Assembly (NCBI GenBank): GCA_024275565.1
Contig: JAJRYY010000035.1
Coordinates: forward strand, 1-54,226
Origin: Planctomycetota bacterium
GTDB lineage: Bacteria; Planctomycetota; Phycisphaerae; UBA1845
DNA: 54,226 nucleotides
Direction: 5' to 3'
Positions 48,793 through 54,226 of this stretch are shown in pieces. The notes beneath the pieces were generated by a model. The model saw only the letters and a list, made by a program, of their open reading frames with translations. It was not told where the DNA came from and made no database searches. Every line of letters begins with the position of its first letter. The first letter of the stretch is position 1. A program made the translations under genes and the position numbers.

Positions 48793-48830
48793 GTGAGGCA
48801 CTACGTCAGGAGTGAGGCAGTACGCTAACA
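48793..48830. repeat. Tandem repeat, 19 bp x 2, containing the rpmH stop codon
   Basis: gtgaggcactacgtcagga (48793-48811) and gtgaggcagtacgctaaca (48812-48830). The cta at 48825-48827 is the TAG stop of rpmH. Confidence 0.87.
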
Positions 48831-48962
48831 GATGCTCACGCGCTTGCGGCCATGTCGCCGCTTGCGGTTGATGATGTTCCGTCCGTGATGTGTGCGCATC
48901 CGGGCACGAAATCCCTGTTTGCGAGCACGTTTGATCTTGCTGTTGCGTCTTGGATAATGCAT
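48825..48962 (-). CDS. rpmH: 50S ribosomal protein bL34
   Basis: A 45-residue gene read directly on the minus strand: ATG 48962, MHYPRRNSKIKRARKQGFRA, then RMRTHHGRNIINRKRRHGRK and RVSIC. The GFRARM and GRNIINRKRR motifs are those of bL34. GGAAG lies 6 nt before the ATG. In most bacteria rpmH sits beside rnpA and dnaA near the origin; neither is here. The next gene on the other side is rnc. Confidence 0.93.
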   Translation of the reverse strand: MHYPRRNSKIKRARKQGFRARMRTHHGRNIINRKRRHGRKRVSIC

Positions 48963-49202
48963 CGTCGTCTTCCGTCTGTTTCCGTATATTCCTGTACGCC
49001 GGACCCTGAAACATCGGTCCGAAGCATGTCAATCAACCCAAATGCGACCCGTCACTCTAACCAAAGCCCACCGACTCATCAACCGTTGCTCCCAAATTTG
49101 GTGTTCCGCGTGCAAAATCTTGCATTATTTCCTTCGGAATCTTGCAGCCCACAAAAATTCACCTTGAAATCCATGTGTTTTCCGCCCGATGATCCTGTTT
49201 AG

Positions 49203-49217
49203 ACGTTAGAATAACGT
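49203..49217. promoter_or_regulatory. Perfect 6+6 palindrome, possible operator
   Basis: ACGTTA-GAA-TAACGT. It overlaps TAGAAT (49207-49212), a plausible -10 element for rnc; no good -35 is seen. Confidence 0.35.
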
Positions 49218-49246
49218 GAGAAAGATGGATCTGTGCGGGACGTATC

Positions 49247-49333
49247 ATGGAAATAACGCCAGACGTCCGAAAAACCGCAACAGAATCCAGTGCTACTTCA
49301 AAGCCGGTCCTTGGCCAAGGTCGCCTCACTTAA
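49247..49333 (+). CDS. Possible 28-residue upstream ORF before rnc
   Basis: ATG 49247 to TAA 49333 encodes MEITPDVRKTATESSATSKP and a short tail. GGGA precedes it. It ends 37 bp before the likely rnc start, in another frame. It may be a leader peptide or chance. Confidence 0.25.
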   Translation: MEITPDVRKTATESSATSKPVLGQGRLT

Positions 49334-49370
49334 CGGCGACCTTCGCCATCGGCCCGTAAAAGGTGCCAAT

Positions 49371-50123
49371 TTGAACCACAGAGAAGCGATCGATCGTAGA
49401 CAGCAGCTTATTGGATATTCATTCGAGAATTTGGATCTGATCCGCATGGCATTGACCCATGCCTCAGCGGCTGATTCCCGCCTCTGCAGCAACGAACGCC
49501 TCGAATTCCTGGGCGATTCCGTCCTCGGCCTCGTCGTTTGTGATGAGCTGTTCCAGAGATATCCCGAGTATCTCGAAGGCGAGCTGACCAAGCTGAAATC
49601 CGTGGTCGTCTCGCGCAAAATCTGCGCCAAAATCGCCGACAACGTGGGGCTGACGCCCATGATGGTGCTTGGTAAGGGCATGGAGAGTCGCGAAAACGTC
49701 CCCACATCGGTGCGGGCGGCTGTTTTTGAGTCCGTGATAGGGGCGATTTTTCTGGATGGCGGGTTTGAGGCTGCCAGAGATTTCATTCTCGTCCAAATCG
49801 ACCGTTTCATCGAGGAAACCAACAATTCCGAGCACCATTTCAACCACAAATCCCTGCTCCAGCAGCTATCGCAGAAGCAGTTCTCTCAGACACCCCATTA
49901 CGAGCAGCTCGACGAAAAAGGTCCGGACCACAGCAAATGCTTCGAAATCTGCGTATCCGTCGGCCAACGTCGATTCCCTGCTGCATGGGGTGCTAACAAG
50001 AAAGAAGCCGAGCAGAAAGCTGCCTTGAACGCACTCGAGGAAATCTCTCAGGAAAATGAAGCATCACTGGATCACCCCCTCGACCCCACAGAAGCCGATT
50101 CACAGAACACGACCCCGGCGTAG
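49371..50123 (+). CDS. rnc: Ribonuclease III
   Basis: 250 residues from TTG 49371, which has AAAAGG 7 nt upstream; an alternative GTG at 49290 gives 277 residues but no SD. RNase III domain: NERLEFLGDSVLGLVV holds the catalytic Glu/Asp box; the second box reads SVRAAVFESVIGAIFLDGG. There the usual Asp (E. coli ADTVEAL, D114) is Ala, while the essential Glu (E117) is kept. A C-terminal dsRNA-binding domain follows (DHSKCFEICVSVGQRRFPAA, KKEAEQKAALNAL). It processes rRNA and mRNA duplexes. Confidence 0.95.
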   Translation: MNHREAIDRRQQLIGYSFENLDLIRMALTHASAADSRLCSNERLEFLGDSVLGLVVCDELFQRYPEYLEGELTKLKSVVVSRKICAKIADNVGLTPMMVLGKGMESRENVPTSVRAAVFESVIGAIFLDGGFEAARDFILVQIDRFIEETNNSEHHFNHKSLLQQLSQKQFSQTPHYEQLDEKGPDHSKCFEICVSVGQRRFPAAWGANKKEAEQKAALNALEEISQENEASLDHPLDPTEADSQNTTPA

Positions 50124-50204
50124 CGGACCGGGTGCATGACACCTCGAACGACGGATACCACGGCGATCATGTTGGGTGGTCCCTCGCACCATGGGTAGCA
50201 TAAT

Positions 50205-50235
50205 GGCTGACGCCGATCATTCTCGGGCGTCAGCC
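50205..50235. terminator. Strong hairpin between convergent genes
   Basis: GGCTGACGCC (50205-50214) and GGCGTCAGCC (50226-50235), a perfect 10 bp stem with an 11 nt loop, between rnc and the di-heme gene. No T-run on either side; possibly a bidirectional terminator. Confidence 0.5.
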
Positions 50236-50286
50236 AATTTGCGAAGACTATCCAGTGCTGGAAAACTATGTAGTCAGCCCGACTCC

Positions 50287-50406
50287 TTAGATCGAATCCA
50301 GGAACATCATGATATCCGTCTGGGAACGGATAGAAAGCTTGAACCATGCTTCGCGCGATGCGGCAGCCTCACCTGAGTGTGCTTCGATCGCGTCGCGAAT
50401 TCGATC
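50287..50406 (-). pseudogene. Detached C-terminal end of the di-heme oxidoreductase
   Basis: Beyond the TAA at 50409-50407 the same frame continues for 39 sense codons, DRIRDAIEAHSGEAAASREA and on to FLDSI, then TAA at 50289-50287. AIEAHSGEA is the conserved end of this family, so this stretch belongs to the gene upstream. Confidence 0.8.
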
Positions 50407-51567
50407 TTAAGGAATCGCACCTGCGCGTCCGTCATGCAGGAGGTTCGGTCGTTCACGCAGACCCCAGAGAGGTGCAGTCCGCATCTCCGTTCCAGTTGCA
50501 TCGCCGTCCTCGATCTCATCGCCAAGGGTGCCCATATCGTGGAGGAGCAGGTCAGAGAAGAGGAATACGGGCTTGTTTGAGAGCGCTGCGATTTCGTGAT
50601 CGCCGGTGAACATGATGGGCGTGTGGCAATCTGCACAACCGATCTGGCGGAATCGCACAAATCCGCGAGCATTCAGCAACGGCAACCGCTGCGGGGGAGC
50701 AAGGAATCGTTGAAAGGCTGCGATGAGATTGAATTTGGAAACGCCGTCGTCGTCGGGTACATCTTCCGGATCTGCAACCATGTCGCAATCGTCCAGCGAG
50801 GCGGGAAGAATCCCGTTCGGATCGTTTTCCTCGCCAAACAAAATGTTCGTAATGCCCAGTTCGTTGAGACCGGCGTCTGCGCTAAAGGTATCGAGGGTCG
50901 CGACTTGTGCTTTCCAGCCAAAACGCCCGACACGCTCCGTCTGTTCCCACGCATCGAACACGATGTGCGCCTTGCCGCTGATTCCGTCACCATCTGCATC
51001 GTCGGGATCTGCAAGCGCCAGGATCGTCTCATCCGGAATGGCCTCGATCAGACCAGAACCAAACATCGGCGGCGTCAGGCGGTTGATGACGATCCGCGAC
51101 TCCTCAGGGACACCCACCTGATCAAATATAAAGTCGATGTCTTCCAGACAGTCCTCGTTGATGGCTGAACCCTGTCCGAGAGAACCACCATACTCAGCCA
51201 TTGGATCGAACTCGCCCTTGCCCACGAAACGTGCAAACCGCGTCACTACAATCGTACCAGCCCCCCCGGACACCGGGAGCGAGTGACACCCGACGCAACT
51301 GTCCTTATTGAACACAGGACCGAGGCCCATGTCGTCTTCCTGGACTTCGTCGAAGAACACCTTGCCAGCCTCGAACAGCGCAAGCTGCTCGGCGGTCAAC
51401 CCGGGAATGGGGTCTCCAAAGCTGATCAAACCTCCACCTGCGGACGTCGTATCCCCGGTGCTGCCATCTTTTGGAGCACTCATGCCATCAACAAGTCCAC
51501 CCCCGGCAAACACGACACTGCCAACAGCGAAGGATCCCGCCACCGATAATCTTGCAATGCGTCTCAC
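50407..51567 (-). CDS. Di-heme oxidoreductase-like c-type cytochrome, cut short by an in-frame stop
   Basis: 386 residues from GTG 51567 (AAGGAG 10 nt upstream). A signal peptide (RRIARLSVAGSFAVGSVVFA) leads to two heme c motifs, CVGCH (C91-H95) and CADCH (C311-H315). FSDLLLHDMG, RTAPLWGLRERPNLLHDGRA match the thiol oxidoreductase/DHOR family (COG3488-like). These are periplasmic electron-transfer proteins. The ORF ends right after DGRAGAIP with TAA, but the family's last ~35 residues, with AIEAHSGEA, follow in the same frame. Confidence 0.85.
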   Translation of the reverse strand: MRRIARLSVAGSFAVGSVVFAGGGLVDGMSAPKDGSTGDTTSAGGGLISFGDPIPGLTAEQLALFEAGKVFFDEVQEDDMGLGPVFNKDSCVGCHSLPVSGGAGTIVVTRFARFVGKGEFDPMAEYGGSLGQGSAINEDCLEDIDFIFDQVGVPEESRIVINRLTPPMFGSGLIEAIPDETILALADPDDADGDGISGKAHIVFDAWEQTERVGRFGWKAQVATLDTFSADAGLNELGITNILFGEENDPNGILPASLDDCDMVADPEDVPDDDGVSKFNLIAAFQRFLAPPQRLPLLNARGFVRFRQIGCADCHTPIMFTGDHEIAALSNKPVFLFSDLLLHDMGTLGDEIEDGDATGTEMRTAPLWGLRERPNLLHDGRAGAIP

Positions 51568-51634
51568 GATTTTCCAACTCCTTACAAATCCGCGTCCGCG
51601 ATTTCTATCGCATAGCCGCCACATTCACCACGGT

Positions 51635-51680
51635 TTCTGGGAAGGCCAGAGTCTTCTTCTGGAAACGCCAGAGTCTTCTG
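51635..51680. repeat. Tandem repeat, 22 bp x 2
   Basis: ttctgggaaggccagagtct (51635-51654) and ttctggaaacgccagagtct (51657-51676), upstream of the di-heme gene. Confidence 0.87.
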
Positions 51681-52008
51681 GATTCACACCAAACAGACGT
51701 TCGAAATGATGCCTGCACGCGACGGGTCGCCGGAAACCTGGAACGGTGACCCCGCCGCTACGGGACTGATCTTAACAAACTTACACCCCGTATCGCAAGT
51801 GAATTACGGACCTGCCGTCCAGTCTCTACTTATTAAAGGAACAGTGGACATCCGGCATGAATAACGTTGAAAATCGTCCGTATATCGCGATCTGGGGAGA
51901 GGGGTTGTTTTTGTGGGGGGGTGGACCTTCGGTTGAATGCTGATCTGCGCTCGCCTGATTGGCGCGCAAAAAACGAATGCAGGACAAAACGGCGCCCGCA
52001 CTCGTATT

Positions 52009-52032
52009 GCTTTTCCGGCTGCTTTTCCGGGT
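52009..52032. repeat. Tandem duplication, 12 bp x 2
   Basis: gcttttccggct and gcttttccgggt in succession. Confidence 0.7.
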
Positions 52033-52147
52033 TGCACCGCACACTTCGCTGGACTGTACTACCTGGACTGAAATCCACCAGCAATCGGACGTTGAGACAA
52101 TCCGTCAGGCATTGAGTGCCATATGTATGGCACTCCTGAATAGCATC

Positions 52148-52438
52148 CTATTCTTCTTCTCCGCCGGTCTCGAGCATCTTCCGCAGTTGTACGTTTTCGC
52201 GACGCGTGGCTTCGAGATCGAAGAGCATATACTTGATAGACAAACGCAGAAAATCGATGCTCTCCTGGAGCTGTCCAACGGTCGCCTTAATCTGACGGTG
52301 ACGCTCCTTGGTCTCCTCCGCAAGATCCGTGAGTCGCTTGCGATCCTGCTCGGGCAGTGTTCCGATTTCAGCGACCAGTTCAGCGAGTTTCCGCTGAAAT
52401 GTTTCTTCGTTCATTGTGCTTTTTTCTTCTTTTTTCAT
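52148..52438 (-). CDS. Small coiled-coil protein, planctomycete type
   Basis: 96 residues, MKKEEKSTMNEETFQRKLAE..., almost entirely helical, with LQESIDFLRLSIKYMLFDLE and ATRRENVQLRKMLE. I recall similar proteins of unknown function in planctomycete genomes. The ATG at 52438 has AGGAGGAG 9 nt upstream. The heptad-like leucines suggest a dimer; function unknown. Confidence 0.82.
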   Translation of the reverse strand: MKKEEKSTMNEETFQRKLAELVAEIGTLPEQDRKRLTDLAEETKERHRQIKATVGQLQESIDFLRLSIKYMLFDLEATRRENVQLRKMLETGGEEE

Positions 52439-53117
52439 AATCCGCTTCTCCTCCTGACGGCATCACCCCTGAATACTGCACCCCGGCCAGCCATGGTCGG
52501 CTGCCTCTCACAACCAATCATTCCCTCAACAAGGCCGCCTGTAAAGCACCTTCATTCAAAGCCAACAATCTCGTACCCATCCTCGGACCCTCAGGACGTC
52601 CAGGGAGAGGCTAGCACACTGGAACCTCCGTAAGGCAAGCGCGCAACAAACCCCACCCCCTGACCTCCAATCGGGGACAATTTCGGACCTCAACCATACC
52701 CAGGCCTCCAGTAATCGGGAATACACTTCAGCCGATAACGATATTGTTTTTACCTCAAAATTGAATGACAAATTTGCCGGTTCAGAGCTGTTTTCCACCA
52801 ATCCTGACTGATATTCACTGGATCCGGACGGACACCCCGCTGGCGACACATATTGCTGACACCTGCACGGATCAGGTTGATGAACCAGCACGGGTCAGGT
52901 GATGACAGGAAAAGTCCAGGTGCACAAATTCAACTCACCCCGTCTCGACACGCGCACGACCCACGTTTTCCCTTGAGTATCAGGGTACACACCGCTATCC
53001 TGTCCTATCGGTGGAGCTACTGCCGGGCAAGCCGACCGTGGGCAGAACTGCACAACCCTTCACCCTTCCATTCCGGCCGGAGAGGAAGGGAAACACAATC
53101 GATGGAGCTTCGCCAGC
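52439..53117. other. 679 bp gap, no convincing gene
   Basis: Contains a duplication at 52862-52907. Open frames on both strands show no recognisable features. Confidence 0.5.
52862..52907. repeat. Tandem repeat, 23 bp x 2
   Basis: Copies at 52862-52884 and 52885-52907 share cagcacggg/tgcacgga and tcaggt(t)gatga. Confidence 0.75.
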
Positions 53118-54226
53118 ATGATCCAGTTTTGTCCTATAACAGTCCTCCGCAAGCACAACGTCCGAGTTCTCCGAAAGTACGGCGTCCAGGTCTTCCGCAA
53201 GCATAGTGCCCTGTCCCCGGTGGTTCTCGCCCTTGCTGTCCTGATCTTTACGTCACGGATTGGCTTGGCTCAGTTCCTCACAACGCCGTCCAGTATCCAT
53301 GACGATGTCACCGTTCAGACCGCATCCGGACCGCAAACGGTCCCGGTTTGCGCGACGGTTCATCCCAATGAATTTTATCGGACCATCCAGGACGCTATCA
53401 GCCTCGGCGAAATTTCAGACCATTCGAAGCAGCCGCTCCCCTCAGTGAAACCCCGTAAACCCCATGTCGCTGGTGAGGGGTTTCAGCCGCTCAGCTCGAA
53501 TGACCTGTTCTTCTATGAAGACAGCACCGACCTTCTGGTCACCAATTTTTCTGGCGGTCAACTCTTCCAGCTCATGTCTCATGCTACGGCGACGCTCATC
53601 CTCGAGCAGGGTGATAACTGGGATTTCATCGCATTCTGGCTGAATTTCCAGCCGGATCACCAGATCGGTGCGGCGTTCTACAGCGGGGTATTCAACGAAA
53701 CCAGCGGACTCGGACTGGGCAACTTCAATAGTCGCCCCTCCCTCGGGATCCCCGGGGAGACGGTCCAGGGGTTTGTGATGATGTGGAATGTCAATAACTG
53801 GACCCCCGGAACCAGTGGGTCCGCCAACTTCACGAGGCTAGTGCTCGCGCAGGAATTTGAGCATCGCTGGGGAGCGTTTCTTAGTCCGATCCCTGGTGGA
53901 CGGGCGATGCAGGGGGACAATGGTCCCTGCGGTCGTTCCGGACACTGGAATTTCCGGGTCGATGGCCAGGGTAGCGGTATGGAAATTCCCGAATGGATTG
54001 GCTCGTCTCCGGCGCAACGTCTCAATGGAACCCTCCGCTTCAACACCGATACTGGCGGGGTTTTCAGCTTTACCGACCTTTACCTCATGGGTTACGTCTC
54101 ACCGGATGAGATGGACGCCGGGAACTCCGAATTGCGTTATATGGACGAGTCGGCCAGCTGCGCCAGCACATACAATGGGCCGATCCACGATTTCACCTCG
54201 GCTGACATTATTCAGGGGAATGGGGC
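53118..54226 (+). CDS. Secreted metalloprotease-like protein (3'-truncated by window edge)
   Basis: 369 residues visible, frame open to the window edge. ATG 53118 has GGAG 10 nt upstream. Residues 9-30 repeat VLRKHNVR, VLRKYGVQ, VFRKHS (24 bp units), followed by a signal-type hydrophobic stretch (ALSPVVLALAVLIF) ending near GLAQ. The mature part contains LVLAQEFEHRWGAF (residues 241-254), like the HExxH helix of zinc peptidases but with Gln in place of the first His, then FSFTDLYLMGYVSPDEM, resembling the DLYLMG-PxE motif I recall next to such helices in bacterial secreted proteins. Peptidase activity is uncertain. Confidence 0.8.
   Translation, partial: MIQFCPITVLRKHNVRVLRKYGVQVFRKHSALSPVVLALAVLIFTSRIGLAQFLTTPSSIHDDVTVQTASGPQTVPVCATVHPNEFYRTIQDAISLGEISDHSKQPLPSVKPRKPHVAGEGFQPLSSNDLFFYEDSTDLLVTNFSGGQLFQLMSHATATLILEQGDNWDFIAFWLNFQPDHQIGAAFYSGVFNETSGLGLGNFNSRPSLGIPGETVQGFVMMWNVNNWTPGTSGSANFTRLVLAQEFEHRWGAFLSPIPGGRAMQGDNGPCGRSGHWNFRVDGQGSGMEIPEWIGSSPAQRLNGTLRFNTDTGGVFSFTDLYLMGYVSPDEMDAGNSELRYMDESASCASTYNGPIHDFTSADIIQGNG
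53136..53207 (+). repeat. Coding tandem repeat, 24 bp x ~2.7
   Basis: The N-terminal codons for VLRKHNVR/VLRKYGVQ/VFRKHS are three diverged copies of one 24 bp unit, with the core ctccgcaagcacaacgtc. Confidence 0.85.

Larger units (their letters stand above)
48963..49370. other. Divergent region between rpmH and rnc
   Basis: About 408 bp containing a palindrome (49203-49217) and a 28-codon open frame (49247-49333). Confidence 0.5.
51568..52147. other. 580 bp gap with two short duplications
   Basis: It contains duplications at 51635-51680 and 52009-52032. Open frames look random. It should hold the promoter of the di-heme gene and the 3' end of the small coiled-coil gene. Confidence 0.5.

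Noticed and set aside
48787-49202. Overlapping ORFs of 66-116 codons on both strands near 49 kb
   Set aside because: They overlap rpmH in other frames; only the bL34 reading has family motifs.
48600-49300. Replication origin near rpmH
   Set aside because: No dnaA, rnpA or cluster of DnaA-box-like TTATCCACA sequences was seen.

Overview
The window looks like a piece of a planctomycete chromosome, most likely class Phycisphaerae. Three things point there. EF-Tu carries the planctomycete-type switch I ([15 protein letters not shown] instead of the usual RGITINT-type loop). There is a G/FTLIELL prepilin-like protein with a C-terminal SDGHVEF segment. There is also a small coiled-coil protein of a kind I recall from planctomycete genomes. 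The taxon is inferred from memory, not from a search.

Layout. Bases 1-8.3 kb hold the 3' end of an unknown gene, a prepilin-like protein, a fused TrhO (tRNA U34 hydroxylase)/RluA-type pseudouridine synthase, a two-lobed RND/MMPL exporter and a HIT-family hydrolase. From 8.3 to 46.4 kb everything is on the minus strand, one translation/transcription super-cluster. In transcription order it is tRNA-Thr, tuf, rpmG, tRNA-Trp, secE, nusG, rplK, rplA, rplJ, rplL, rpoB, a GNAT acetyltransferase, rpoC, rpsL, bioY, rpsG, fusA, then the S10, spc and alpha operons without a break (rpsJ to rplQ, including secY and map). Two short ribosomal genes, rpmJ (12099-12212) and rpmH (48825-48962), were found by direct reading. 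No rpmD (L30), infA or adk is present where they often lie. A good sigma70-like promoter (TTGACA-16 bp-TATACT) lies upstream of tRNA-Thr. From 46.7 to 54.2 kb come a large two-membrane-segment coiled-coil protein, rpmH, rnc (RNase III), a di-heme oxidoreductase broken by an in-frame stop, the small coiled-coil protein, and the start of a secreted metalloprotease-like protein that runs off the right edge.

The most unusual feature is not a gene. Many intergenic gaps, and several coding regions, carry their own short tandem duplication: 2-7 copies of a 12-26 bp unit, with a different sequence at every locus. At least nine genes have their own stop codon inside a repeated unit, so the 3' end of the gene has been copied in tandem (clearest at rplK, rplW, rpsN, rplP, rplR and rpmH). 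Inside coding regions the units are 15 or 24 bp, multiples of three, and build low-complexity tails on rpsE, nusG, secE and others. Gaps between ribosomal protein genes are correspondingly wide, often 50-220 bp. This suggests a genome-wide local-duplication process that expands gene ends.

Other points worth attention: bioY translationally coupled behind rpsL, a GNAT gene between rpoB and rpoC, Arg at the S12 position where K87R/K88R gives streptomycin resistance, RNase III with Ala in place of one acidic metal-binding residue, and a terminator-like hairpin between rpsG and fusA.
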